From positions 1,637,985-1,701,984 of the forward strand of contig NZ_KB900609.1 in assembly GCF_000379105.1 (NCBI RefSeq): 64,000 bases of DNA. The letters are read 5' to 3'. A program made the position numbers and the translations under genes. The DNA comes from Methylobacterium sp. WSM2598. GTDB lineage: Bacteria > Pseudomonadota > Alphaproteobacteria > Rhizobiales > Beijerinckiaceae. The notes under the pieces were generated by a model. That model had not been told where the DNA came from. It saw only the letters and a program-made list of their open reading frames with translations, and did no database searches. Shown piece after piece: positions 1-9,839 of the stretch. Each line of letters opens with the position of its first letter. Within the stretch, counting starts at the first letter, position 1.

Positions 1-1
1 C

Positions 2-748
<747 letters not shown>

Positions 749-1312
749 CGGCGGCGCGGGCTCCCGGACCGCCGGTCCCGCCCGGTCCTCACGGCAGGGA
801 CCTGGTCCCGGCACGGCGATCGAGGGTTCCGTGCGGACCGCGACGAACCGGGTCCGGCAAGCGGGCGGACACCGGACAGGCGGTGCGGCCTTGCCCGGAT
901 CTCGCGCCGAACCGATCACCGGCAATCCGGATCACCCCGCTTCGGCCCAAATCGGAACGAAGCGCCGAAGGCCAGAAAGACCGAGAGAAGACCAACGGCC
1001 GGGATGCTGACGCACCGGGCCGTCGACCCTTTCGAAATCTCGAGACACGCCGATCGCGCGACGACAATGCGAGAACGGAACCGGGGGTCAAGGGACATGA
1101 CCATGCGCCAGCCTGGAGCTGCGCCCGATCGCGTCGCCATCGGGCGCGGCTCTCGGTCCTTGATTCACCGCATTTCCGACCAACCGGCATTCACGTCAGC
1201 GTGAGATGCTCGAGAGCAGGGTTCGATCAAGTTGCAACGGAACCCTGCTTTAGTGTGTTGATTTCGCCGCGTTGTCTCCGCCGAACCGGCATCCACTTCG
1301 TCGAAAAATGCT
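749..1312. repeat. Intergenic region with hairpin and two copies of a short dispersed repeat
   Basis: No convincing gene is seen in this 560-base stretch. It holds a perfect 10-bp inverted repeat (left arm 1215-1224, right arm 1240-1249, 15-base loop). It also holds two related copies of a roughly 36-base element around AACCGGCATYCAC, at 1181-1220 and 1281-1316. The second copy overlaps the stop codon of the next gene, which lies on the minus strand. I associate this element with repeats scattered through Methylobacterium intergenic DNA; that is recollection, not a search result. Confidence 0.5.
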
Positions 1313-2158
1313 CTAGGCATAAACAATCGCACATTCGACCTCATACAATGCTCCCTCGTTGTTGCCGAACATGATGAAGCCGCCAATATCTTCTGGCCTG
1401 CTTTTATGGAAAGTGCGCGAGCCTAATACATCATTGCGAATCACGTCCCAATCGTAGATTTCAAGCTTCATCTCGTCCGTCATTTGGAACATCATATTGA
1501 CTTCTTTTCTCTCTTGCGATTTCATGCTGACGAAATTCTGGTTTTGAGGCCAGAACTTGTTGCCGTTCACGCTCAGGAAGATATCGTCGGGAAGCCCGTC
1601 GAAAATCTTGTTCAATTCCGGATAGATCGAGGTGGCGCCGGCCAGGCCGCCGATGGCGCCTCCTGCCACGGAGAGCACGATCGCACCCGCACCGATTCCT
1701 GCGGTGCCGACGGTCACGGCGAAAGCGGCGGCGCCGCCCAGGATGGCCAGGAAGAAGGCCGGCGGGCCGCTCGCCACCGGCTCGGACGGTTTGATGCATT
1801 TGATCGCCGTGACCTGAAGATAGCGGTTCTTCGTGCCTTCGCCGATGGATAAATAGATATCCCCAGACTCGTCGACGTTTATAAAATAATCCTGCGTATT
1901 CTTCGCATCTGGTATCAGGGTAAAATCGGATTGCCCGTTCCAATTTCCGTATATCTTCCAGTCGCTATCCCAAATCTTGAGCGTGCCTTTTTTGGTTTGT
2001 ACAACCAATGGGCGTTCGCGGTGCTGTGAGATCCAGGCATAGACACTATAATCTTTTGTATTTGGATGGATATAGCGATCATCTCGTGAGTTTTCAGTGT
2101 TTACGAAAGACACTCCCGCGTCGGAGCGATTGCTCAAGCCTCTGATTCCCGTCGTCAT
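1313..2158 (-). CDS. Unrecognised 281-residue protein with a central glycine-rich hydrophobic segment and a C2-like C-terminal part
   Basis: I do not recognise the family. The ATG at 2158 is preceded by a good AGGAGG-type ribosome binding site. Residues 1-125 look beta-rich and polar. Residues about 131-180 form a long Gly/Ala hydrophobic stretch of the sort that could cross or insert into a membrane. The last 90 residues contain LEIYDWD followed by NDVLGS, a pattern seen in C2-like calcium or lipid-binding beta-sandwiches. There is no signal peptide. Base composition and codon use are visibly more AT-rich than the flanking genes, and the gene interrupts the usual fabF-mltG neighbourhood, so acquisition by transfer is likely. 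A membrane-acting toxin or effector is possible but unproven. Confidence 0.7.
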   Translation of the reverse strand: MTTGIRGLSNRSDAGVSFVNTENSRDDRYIHPNTKDYSVYAWISQHRERPLVVQTKKGTLKIWDSDWKIYGNWNGQSDFTLIPDAKNTQDYFINVDESGDIYLSIGEGTKNRYLQVTAIKCIKPSEPVASGPPAFFLAILGGAAAFAVTVGTAGIGAGAIVLSVAGGAIGGLAGATSIYPELNKIFDGLPDDIFLSVNGNKFWPQNQNFVSMKSQERKEVNMMFQMTDEMKLEIYDWDVIRNDVLGSRTFHKSRPEDIGGFIMFGNNEGALYEVECAIVYA

Positions 2159-2894
2159 TCTGTCCTCCTGCAGACAATGTCGGATTTCTCACGGATCGAA
2201 GCGCTGCTCATGGCGACCAAAACCGGCAAGGTCTTCGGATCGCCGCTCTGCTTACGAAATCGAAATGCGTGAATTAATTGCAATGTATTTTCTCTTTAAT
2301 GATAAACTGCTTTTTCTAGGAATGTATTTCCAGTCGTGCATTGCACGGTGATCATGTGATCAGCGGATTCGCATGGCATTTATCAATATTGATGACGCAG
2401 TATTGTCCATCTGGTCGCATTCTTGACCGGCTTCTCTTCGACGCTTCATGAATTGCGAATGCGTGGCACGTCCTGTCTCTCTCGCATCTCCGTCTCTCTT
2501 GCGCCGCGCGCCCGCACTGCACCTGATCGGATGTGCCCGGGGTCAGTCGGGCGGTTGGTTCTGTGACGGTCATCGGAGCTGACGACCCGGTGGCCATTTC
2601 GGCGGAGGCCGCGAGCGCCCCCGAGCCGGGATGCCGGCCGGTTCGGCGTCCGGCGGCGCGACGCGTCGGGGGTCTCGCTCGAACGGGCGCAGCGAAGCGC
2701 CGCCGCAATCAAGCCGATCCGGTCGCGCGTGCACCCGGCCAACCGGGCGTTGCAGTCCGGATCGCGCGGCGCGCCCGTCCGCGTCGGGCGGGCCCGGCTC
2801 CATTTCGCCATAAAGGCTGGTAGGGTCGGGCGGTCCCGGACCCGCGGGCCGGCCACGCGCGTCCCGCCTCGGGGACCGCCACAACAGGACCGCC
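2159..2894. other. Intergenic region, no gene supported
   Basis: About 735 bases without a believable gene. The part nearest the orphan gene (roughly 2250-2410) is distinctly AT-rich and probably holds its promoter. The rest is GC-rich leader in front of mltG. Open frames here on either strand lack family resemblance and look like by-products of high GC. Confidence 0.5.
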
Positions 2895-4259
2895 ATGTTC
2901 CGTACCCGAAAGACCGACGCGCCCCCGCCGAGCGCGCCGGATCAGCCGGCCCCGCCGAGCCGTCTCGCCCCCCGCAGCCCCAGCGAGGCGATCAAGCCGA
3001 CCGCGGCGCCGCCCCCGCCGGAACCGCCCCCGCGCGAGCGCGGCGGCCTGCTCTCGGCGATCAGCGGCTTCCTCACGCTCTTCGCCATCCTGGGGCTCGG
3101 GGCGATGCTCGGGCTCGTCGTGCTCAACCGCCAGGTCAATGAGGCCGGCCCGCTCGCCAACGACAAGGTGGTGGTGGTGCCGCCGCGCTCCAGCGTCGGC
3201 GAGATGGCGGCGCTGCTCGCCCGCGAGGGCGTGATCGACCACCCGGCCCTGTTCGAGCTGACGGCCCGCTTCGCCCGCAAGCAGCCGCTCAAGGCCGGCG
3301 AGTTCAACTTCAGGGCCCATGCCAGCATCGACGACGTGATCGACACCCTGGTCCAGGGCCGTCCCGTCCAGCACGCCGTGACCTTCCCGGAAGGGCTCAC
3401 CAGCGAGCAGATCGTCGCCCGGCTCAACGACAACGACATACTCACCGGCGAGATCGGCGAGGTCCCGCCCGAGGGCTCGCTCCTGCCCGACACCTACAAG
3501 TTCGAGCGCGGCGACAGCCGCCAGAAGATCATCAACCTGATGCGCGCCAAGCAGCGCGAGGTGCTGAACCAGGTCTGGGCCCGGCGCTCGCCCGACATCC
3601 CGGTCAAGACGCCCCAGGAACTGGTGACCCTCGCGTCGATCGTCGAGAAGGAGACGGGCCGGGCCGACGAGCGCCCGCGGGTCGCCGGCGTCTTCGTCAA
3701 CCGCCTGCAGAAGCGCATGAAGCTGCAATCCGACCCGACCATCGTGTACGGGCTGGTCGGCGGGCGCGGCACCCTCGGGCGGGGCATCCTGCGCTCGGAG
3801 ATCGAGCGCCCGACCCCCTACAACACCTACGTGATCGAGGGCCTGCCGCCCGGGCCGATCGCCAATCCGGGCCGCGCCGCCCTGGAGGCGGTGGCGAACC
3901 CGTCGCGCACCCGGGAGCTCTACTTCGTGGCCGACGGCACCGGGGGCCACGCCTTCGCCGAGAGCCTCGACGCGCACAATCGCAACGTCGCCCGCTGGCG
4001 GGCGGCCGAGAAGGCGAAGGCCGCGACCGACCCGGCCGCGGCCACCTCCGTCGACAAGGTCGAGCCGCCGGCGGCCGATCCCTCCGCGCTGCCCGCCACG
4101 CGGGGGCTCGGCGCGGCACCCCTGGCCTACGACGCGGCCGATCCCAACGCGAAGCCGCGGGGCTTCGACGCCTCGGAGGGGACGGCGCGCGATCCTCTGC
4201 GCAACAAGACCTACGACCTGACCTATCCCAAGACCGTTCCGGTCCTGCGCAATCCCTGA
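2895..4259 (+). CDS. mltG: Endolytic murein transglycosylase MltG (YceG family)
   Basis: MltG cuts nascent peptidoglycan glycan strands at the inner membrane and helps set their length. The protein has a proline-rich cytoplasmic N-terminus, one transmembrane helix at about residues 53-77 and a periplasmic YceG domain. The conserved segment SIVEKETGRADERPRVAG carries the expected catalytic Glu in the VEKET motif (Glu251, with Glu253 nearby). It is followed by FVNRLQKRMKLQSDPT, a family hallmark. The roughly 110-residue C-terminal tail is rich in Ala and Pro and is longer than in enterobacterial MltG. The ATG lies a few bases after a purine-rich stretch. The next gene, yicC, starts 13 bases after the stop, suggesting a mltG-yicC transcription unit. 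Confidence 0.96.
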   Translation: MFRTRKTDAPPPSAPDQPAPPSRLAPRSPSEAIKPTAAPPPPEPPPRERGGLLSAISGFLTLFAILGLGAMLGLVVLNRQVNEAGPLANDKVVVVPPRSSVGEMAALLAREGVIDHPALFELTARFARKQPLKAGEFNFRAHASIDDVIDTLVQGRPVQHAVTFPEGLTSEQIVARLNDNDILTGEIGEVPPEGSLLPDTYKFERGDSRQKIINLMRAKQREVLNQVWARRSPDIPVKTPQELVTLASIVEKETGRADERPRVAGVFVNRLQKRMKLQSDPTIVYGLVGGRGTLGRGILRSEIERPTPYNTYVIEGLPPGPIANPGRAALEAVANPSRTRELYFVADGTGGHAFAESLDAHNRNVARWRAAEKAKAATDPAAATSVDKVEPPAADPSALPATRGLGAAPLAYDAADPNAKPRGFDASEGTARDPLRNKTYDLTYPKTVPVLRNP

Positions 4260-4272
4260 CGAGGCCGGAGCG

Positions 4273-5148
4273 ATGGCGATCGCGAGCATGACGGGCTTCG
4301 CCCGCGAGGCGGGCGTGACCGGCCCGGTCCACTGGGCCTGGGAGGTCAGGAGCGTCAACGGCCGCGGCCTCGACGTGCGGGTGCGGGTGCCCCCGGGCTT
4401 CGAGGCCCTCGGCGAGGAGGTGCGGGGCCGCCTGCAGAGGCGCCTCGCCCGCGGCCAGTGCCAGCTCGCCCTGACGCTCTCGCGCGCCGAGTCCGCGCCG
4501 CGCGTGCGCGTCAACGAGGCGCTGCTCGCCTCCCTGATCGAGGCGGTGGCCCGGCTGCCGCGGCCGGAGGGCGTCGCGCCCGCGACCCTGGACGGGCTGC
4601 TGCAGGTGCGCGGCGTCATCGAATCCGAGGAGGTGCGCGAGGATGCGGGCGCCCTGCAGAGCGACCTCTCGGCGGCGGGCGCGCGCCTCGCGGAGGCGCT
4701 GGCGGGCATGCGGGCCGAGGAGGGCCGGGCGCTCGCCGGCCTCATCGCCGAGCAGCTCGCGACCATCGCCGCCCTGGCGGATGCGGCCGATGCCTGCCCG
4801 GCGCGCCAGCCCGAGGCGATCCGCGCCAAGCTCGCGGCCCAGATCGCCGCGCTGATGGAGCTCTCCGCCTTCGACGCGGCGCGCCTGCACCAGGAGGCGG
4901 TGCTGCTCGCCTCGCGGGCCGACGTGCGCGAGGAGATCGACCGCCTGCGCACCCACGTGGCGGCGGCCCTCACCCTGCTGGAGGCCGGCGGGGCGGTCGG
5001 GCGGCGGCTCGACTTCCTGGCCCAGGAATTCGGCCGCGAGGCCAACACGCTCTGCGCCAAGGCCAACGACGTGGCGCTCTCGCGCATCGGCCTCGACCTC
5101 AAGGCCGTCGTTGAGCAATTCCGCGAGCAGGTGCAGAACGTCGAGTAG
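4273..5148 (+). CDS. yicC: YicC/YloC family endoribonuclease
   Basis: This is a YicC-family protein, a group now described as endoribonucleases with roles in RNA turnover and stationary-phase survival. The N-terminus begins with the hallmark SMTGFAR. The C-terminal DUF1732-type region ends with the conserved stretch around FGREANTLCAKAND. The length, 291 residues, is normal. It sits between mltG and gmk, the usual alphaproteobacterial arrangement, 13 bases after mltG and 69 bases before gmk. Nothing in the sequence is unusual for the family. Confidence 0.93.
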   Translation: MAIASMTGFAREAGVTGPVHWAWEVRSVNGRGLDVRVRVPPGFEALGEEVRGRLQRRLARGQCQLALTLSRAESAPRVRVNEALLASLIEAVARLPRPEGVAPATLDGLLQVRGVIESEEVREDAGALQSDLSAAGARLAEALAGMRAEEGRALAGLIAEQLATIAALADAADACPARQPEAIRAKLAAQIAALMELSAFDAARLHQEAVLLASRADVREEIDRLRTHVAAALTLLEAGGAVGRRLDFLAQEFGREANTLCAKANDVALSRIGLDLKAVVEQFREQVQNVE

Positions 5149-5217
5149 GGGGCCCGGCCGCCGCGGGTCCTTAACGGTCGAACGGTAAGCTGGCGCGACG
5201 AGGCCCGGGAGAATCGA

Positions 5218-5883
5218 GTGCAGATGAGCGTGGGGTCGCAGACGCCGGTGTCGCGGCGCGGTCTGGTCCTGATCCTGTCCTCGCCCTCGGGGGCGGGCAA
5301 GACGACGCTGACCCGCGCCCTCGCCCAGCAGCCCGAATGGGGGCTCGAGCTCTCGGTCTCGGTGACGACCAGGGCCCGGCGGCCCTCCGAGATCGACGGC
5401 CAGCACTACCGCTTCATCGACCGGGAGACCTTCGAGCAGCTGCGCGAGCGCGACGACATGCTCGAATGGGCCGAGGTGCACGGCAATTTCTACGGAACGC
5501 CGCGCCGCCCGGTCGAGCGGGCGCTCGCGGCCGGCCGCGACATGATCTTCGACATCGATTACCAGGGCACGCGGCAGGTGCGCGCCAAGCTGCGCGACGA
5601 CGTGGTGACGATCTTCATCCTGCCGCCCAGCATGGCGGAGCTGCGCCGCCGCCTGGAGCGCCGGGCCGAGGATTCCCGCGAGACGATCGAGCGGCGCCTG
5701 CGCAATGCCCGCAGCGAGATCGAGCGCTGGTCGGAATACGACTACGTCCTCGTCAACGACGACCTCGACCGCTCCTTCAAGACCCTGGAGGCGATCCTCA
5801 GCGCCGAGCGCCTGCGCCGCACCCGGCAGGTCGGGCTCGACGCCTTCGTGGCGGGGCTCCTCGCCGAACCGGCGGGCGGCTGA
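5218..5883 (+). CDS. gmk: Guanylate kinase
   Basis: The enzyme phosphorylates GMP to GDP with ATP in the purine nucleotide pathway. The P-loop SSPSGAGKTT is at residues 21-30. The GMP-binding region follows, with SVTTRARRPSEIDGQHYRF and later the lid sequence RLRNARSEIERW. A GTG at 5218 gives 221 residues; an ATG two codons later (5224) is an equally good start, and both lie behind GGGAGA. It follows yicC in the same direction. About 190 bases separate it from the downstream photoreceptor kinase. Confidence 0.96.
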   Translation: MQMSVGSQTPVSRRGLVLILSSPSGAGKTTLTRALAQQPEWGLELSVSVTTRARRPSEIDGQHYRFIDRETFEQLRERDDMLEWAEVHGNFYGTPRRPVERALAAGRDMIFDIDYQGTRQVRAKLRDDVVTIFILPPSMAELRRRLERRAEDSRETIERRLRNARSEIERWSEYDYVLVNDDLDRSFKTLEAILSAERLRRTRQVGLDAFVAGLLAEPAGG

Positions 5884-6080
5884 CCGCGGAACCAATCGCA
5901 ATCGCCCGCGCTTCCTGGCGGTCGAGGAGCACGGGGCGGCGCGATGCGGGGGGAGCGGCGGCAGGGTGGGCGGTCGCGACGGATCGTCCCTGGCGAGGCC
6001 CGCCCCGTCGCGCGGCCGGGCGCGGCGTCAGCCCGGCACTTTTCGGCTTCAGCTTAAGCCGATAAGATTAGACCGCTGTG

Positions 6081-8675
6081 ATGAACACGATGTCCGACCG
6101 CGCGCTGGCCGCGGAAGCCGCGCGGCTCGACGCCCTCTCGACCGGGGAGATCGACGCCCTCGACCTGGGCGTCGTCCAGGTCGATTCCGACGGGACGATC
6201 CTCCTCTACAACCGGGCCGAGAGCGTGTTCTCGGGCCGGTCGGCGGAGCGCGTCGTCGGCCGCAACTTCTTCCGCGACGTCGCGCCCTGCACGCGCCTGC
6301 CCGCCTTCTACGGCCGCTTCCGCGAGGGGGTGCGGCGGGGCGTCCTCGACGAGGTGTTCTCCTTCGCCTACGGCTTCGATCCGCAGCCGCTGCGGGTCCG
6401 CGTCGCCCTGCGCGGCTCGGCGACGCCCGGCCGCTACTGGATCGTGACGCGGCCCGTCGGGCAGGTCACCGTCTCGGAGGCCCGTGAGGCGGTCCGCGTC
6501 GCGGTCGACCAGCGCGTCCGGGCGGAGCCGATCGATCCCGATCTCTGCGCGCGGGAGCCGATCCACGTCCCCGGCGCGATCCAGCCGCACGCCGTCCTGC
6601 TCGCCTGCGACGCGGCGACCCTGACCGTGGCCGCCTGCAGCGCCAATGCGGCCGAGACCCTCGGCGCCGCGCCGCTCGGCCGCCCGCTCGCCGGCCTGCT
6701 GCCGGACCCGCTCGTCGCGGCGATCCGCGCGGCCGCCGCCTCCGCCTGGGAGGCGGGGCGGATCCTGCGCTGGCGCACGGCCCTGGCGCCCGGGGGTGCC
6801 CCGCACGAGGTGCTGGCGCATCGCAGCGGGGCGCGGGTGATCGTCGAGCTCGAACGGGTGCCGGCCGATCCGGCGGATTTCGCGGCGGCGAGCCTCGCCG
6901 AGGTCGAGGAGGCGATCGGTCACCTGCGGGCGGCCGAGACGCTGGCCGAGGCGGCCCGCGTCGCCGCCCGGGAGGCGCGGCGCCTCACCGGCTTCGACTG
7001 CATCCTGATCTACCGCTTCGACGCGGACTGGAACGGCGAGGCCATCGCGGAGGCGCGGGATCCCGCCTGGGACCGCTCGCTCCTCGGGCTGCACTTCCCC
7101 GCCTCCGACATCCCGGCCCAGGCACGCGCCCTCTACGCGCGGGCGAAGAGCCGCTTCGTCATCGACCGCGACTACGTGCCGGTCCCGCTGCTGGCGGGCC
7201 CGGACGCGCCGGGGCCGATCGACCTGACCTTCGCGCAGAGCCGCAGCCTGTCGCCGATCCACCTGGAGTACCAGCGCAATCTCGGGGTGAACGGCTCCAT
7301 GTCGGTCTCGATCCTGCTCGAGGGCCGGCTCTGGGGCCTGATGATCGGGCATCACCGCAAGCCGCACTACGTCGCCCCCGAGACGCGCGCCGCCGCGGGC
7401 CTGCTGACCGACGCCCTGGCGCTGCGGCTGCACGAATTGGAGAGCCGCCGTCTCCGGCGCGAGCAGCAAGCGCATCTGGCGGCCGAGAGCCGGCTCGTGC
7501 GCGCGCTCGCCCGCTCGGACGACGTGCTCACGGCGCTCACCTCCGGCGAGACGACGCTCCTCGACCTCTTCGGCGCGACCGGGGCGGCCATCGTCGCGCA
7601 GGGCGCCGTGCGCCGGCTCGGCGCCGCGCCCCCGGACGCGGCGATCCTGGCCATCGCGGCGCATCTGCGCGCGCGCCTGCCGGCCGAACGGTCGAGCTAC
7701 GCGGCCACGGAGTTCGCGGCGGAGCACCCGCCGACCCGGCCCTACGCGGAGATCGCGAGCGGCTTGCTCGCGGCCTTCGTCGATCCGGCCCGCGATCATC
7801 TCCTGCTCTGGTTTCGGCCGGAGGTGTCGAGCACGGTCACCTGGGGCGGCGACCCGCGCAAGCCCGTCCTCGCCGCCGCCGGCACCGCCACGATGCTGCC
7901 GCGCCGCTCCTTCGAGCGCTGGGTGGAGGAGCGGCGCGGCGCCGCCGAGCCCTTCGCCGAGTGGCAGGTCGGCATGGCCGAGGCGCTGGCCCAGGCGGTG
8001 GAGGGGGTGGTGCTGCGCCAGCGGCGCAAGATCGCCGAACTCACCGGCCTGCTCGCCGAGAAGGAGGCGCTGCTCGCCGAGAAGGACCTGCTCGCCAAGG
8101 AGATCGACCACCGGGTCAAGAACTCGCTGCAGATCGTCTCGGCCTTCCTGCACATGCAGCGGCGCCAGGTGAAGGATCCGGCGGCCCAGCAGGCCTTCTC
8201 GGAGACGATGGGGCGGGTGATGAGCGTCGCCCGCGTGCATGACAGCCTCTACCAGACGGAGAGCGTGGACGAGGTCGATCTCGGGCAGACCATCGAGAAC
8301 CTGTGCGCGGACCTCTCGGCCATGGCCGGGGATCGCCACACGCTGGAACTCGATGCCGAGCAGGGCCTGATGGTGCCCTACCGCAAGGCGGTGGCCCTCT
8401 CGCTGATCGCCACCGAACTCGTCACCAACGCCTTCAAGTACGCCTATGACGGCGCGGAGGGCGGGCGGGTCTCCGTGAGCGTCGCCTCCCAGGCGGAGGG
8501 CCGCGTGCGCCTCTCGGTGCGCGACGAGGGGCGCGGACTGCCGACGGGCTGGGCCGAGGCCCCGGCCCGCGGCACCGGCCTCGGCATGAAGCTCGTGCGG
8601 GCGATGCTGGAGCAGATCAACGCGCGGATCGAGGTCGAGCCCTGCCTGGGGACCTGCTTCACCGTGACGGCCTGA
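6081..8675 (+). CDS. ppr: Photoactive yellow protein-bacteriophytochrome hybrid histidine kinase
   Basis: This 864-residue protein appears to sense both blue and red light. Residues about 10-130 match photoactive yellow protein: the Tyr-Asn-x-x-Glu motif (LYNRAE), SGR, and NFFRDVAPCTRLPAFYGRF with Cys70 at the p-coumaroyl attachment site. Residues about 150-330 are a PAS domain with Cys156 in CAREPIHVPG, the biliverdin cysteine of bacteriophytochromes. The GAF domain follows with PASDIPAQAR, SPIHLEYQRN and GHHRKP. A PHY domain follows with WGGDPRKP and PRRSFERW. The C-terminus is a HisKA_2 dimerisation domain with the phosphoacceptor candidate His677 (EIDHRVKNSLQ) and an HATPase domain. It resembles Ppr of Rhodospirillum centenum. 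No response regulator, heme oxygenase or p-coumarate enzyme gene is adjacent. The start could also be the GTG just before (6078) or the ATG at 6090. Confidence 0.93.
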   Translation: MNTMSDRALAAEAARLDALSTGEIDALDLGVVQVDSDGTILLYNRAESVFSGRSAERVVGRNFFRDVAPCTRLPAFYGRFREGVRRGVLDEVFSFAYGFDPQPLRVRVALRGSATPGRYWIVTRPVGQVTVSEAREAVRVAVDQRVRAEPIDPDLCAREPIHVPGAIQPHAVLLACDAATLTVAACSANAAETLGAAPLGRPLAGLLPDPLVAAIRAAAASAWEAGRILRWRTALAPGGAPHEVLAHRSGARVIVELERVPADPADFAAASLAEVEEAIGHLRAAETLAEAARVAAREARRLTGFDCILIYRFDADWNGEAIAEARDPAWDRSLLGLHFPASDIPAQARALYARAKSRFVIDRDYVPVPLLAGPDAPGPIDLTFAQSRSLSPIHLEYQRNLGVNGSMSVSILLEGRLWGLMIGHHRKPHYVAPETRAAAGLLTDALALRLHELESRRLRREQQAHLAAESRLVRALARSDDVLTALTSGETTLLDLFGATGAAIVAQGAVRRLGAAPPDAAILAIAAHLRARLPAERSSYAATEFAAEHPPTRPYAEIASGLLAAFVDPARDHLLLWFRPEVSSTVTWGGDPRKPVLAAAGTATMLPRRSFERWVEERRGAAEPFAEWQVGMAEALAQAVEGVVLRQRRKIAELTGLLAEKEALLAEKDLLAKEIDHRVKNSLQIVSAFLHMQRRQVKDPAAQQAFSETMGRVMSVARVHDSLYQTESVDEVDLGQTIENLCADLSAMAGDRHTLELDAEQGLMVPYRKAVALSLIATELVTNAFKYAYDGAEGGRVSVSVASQAEGRVRLSVRDEGRGLPTGWAEAPARGTGLGMKLVRAMLEQINARIEVEPCLGTCFTVTA

Positions 8676-8830
8676 GCCCCATCCGCCGGAGAGGCCGCCG
8701 GGCCGGTGGCGGCGAGACGGACGCGTCAGCCTCGGCCGCTGAGCGCAAACCGGTCAGGATTGCCTGCCGAAACGGCTTGCGCCGCGCCGCCCGCCATGGT
8801 CGCCTGCCCGGGCTTTCGGGGAGGAGGACC

Positions 8831-9838
8831 ATGACGGACCGGGGACGACAGCTGAGCCGGCGCACGCTGCTGGCGGCGGGCGGGGCGGCCCTCGCGGGGC
8901 TCGGATGCGGCGGCGCCCGCGCCGCGAAGGCGAAGCCCATCGCCGTCGCCCTCGTCGCCTCGGTGCCGATCGAGCAGCAATGGATCAGCCGCATCCACCT
9001 CGCCCTCAAGGCGGCGCAGGCGCGCGGCGACATCACCTACGCGTATTCCGAGAACGTCGCCAACACCGATGCCGAGCGCGTCCTGCGCGAATACGCGGAG
9101 GGCAGGAAGGACCTGATCATCGGCGAGGCCTTCGGCCTGGAGCGGCCGGCGCGCCGGATCGCCGCCGACTACAAGTCCACCGCCTTCCTGATGGGCTCGT
9201 CCTTCCCGGCGCAGGCGCCCAACCTCTCGGTCTTCGACAACTACATCCAGGACGCCTCCTACCTGACCGGGATCGTGGCCGGGAAGGAGACGAGGACCAA
9301 CATCATCGGCATGGTCGGCGGCTACGCCATCCCGGAGGTGAACCGGCTGATGCACGCCTTCATGGCCGGCGCCCGGTCCGTCAATCCGGACGTCAAGTTC
9401 CTGGTCTCCTTCATCAATTCCTGGTACGACCCGCCCAAGGCGAAGGAGACCGCCTTCGCCATGATCGAGCGCAGGGCCGACGTGCTCTACGCGGAGCGCT
9501 TCGGCGTCTCCGACGCCGCCAAGGAGCGCGGCGTCAAGGCGATCGGCAACGTCATCGACACGGCCGCGCAATACCCGGGCACGGTGATCGCCTCGGCCCT
9601 CTGGCACATGGAGCCGACGATCGACCGCGCCGTCGCCAAGGTCATCGAGGGCAGCTTCACGGCGGAGGATTACGGCCCCTGGAGCCACATGGCCAAGGGC
9701 GGCTGCTCGCTCGCCCCGCTCGATCCGAAGCTGGTGCCGCAGCCGGTGATCGATCTCGTCCTCGCCAAGGAGAAGGAGATCCGCGGCGGTTCCTTCACGG
9801 TGGCGGTGAACGATTCCGAGCCGAAATCCAGCGCCTGA
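8831..9838 (+). CDS. BMP family ABC transporter periplasmic binding protein
   Basis: This is a substrate-binding protein of the basic-membrane-protein (PnrA/BmpA-like) family, whose known members bind nucleosides, purines or related compounds. The ATG at 8831 directly follows GAGGAGGACC, a strong ribosome binding site. The N-terminus carries LSRRTLLAAGG and a hydrophobic stretch ending near ARA, so export by Tat or Sec is likely. The body has family features such as IVAGKETRTNIIGMVGG and FINSWYDPPKAKE. The ATPase gene starts one base after the stop. The ligand cannot be told from sequence alone. Confidence 0.9.
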   Translation: MTDRGRQLSRRTLLAAGGAALAGLGCGGARAAKAKPIAVALVASVPIEQQWISRIHLALKAAQARGDITYAYSENVANTDAERVLREYAEGRKDLIIGEAFGLERPARRIAADYKSTAFLMGSSFPAQAPNLSVFDNYIQDASYLTGIVAGKETRTNIIGMVGGYAIPEVNRLMHAFMAGARSVNPDVKFLVSFINSWYDPPKAKETAFAMIERRADVLYAERFGVSDAAKERGVKAIGNVIDTAAQYPGTVIASALWHMEPTIDRAVAKVIEGSFTAEDYGPWSHMAKGGCSLAPLDPKLVPQPVIDLVLAKEKEIRGGSFTVAVNDSEPKSSA

Positions 9839-9839
9839 G

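Noticed and set aside
2709..5300. Very long minus-strand open frame (863 codons) across mltG and yicC
   Set aside because: It is antisense to two clearly conserved genes, rich in Arg/Ala with no domain; long antisense frames are expected at this GC content.
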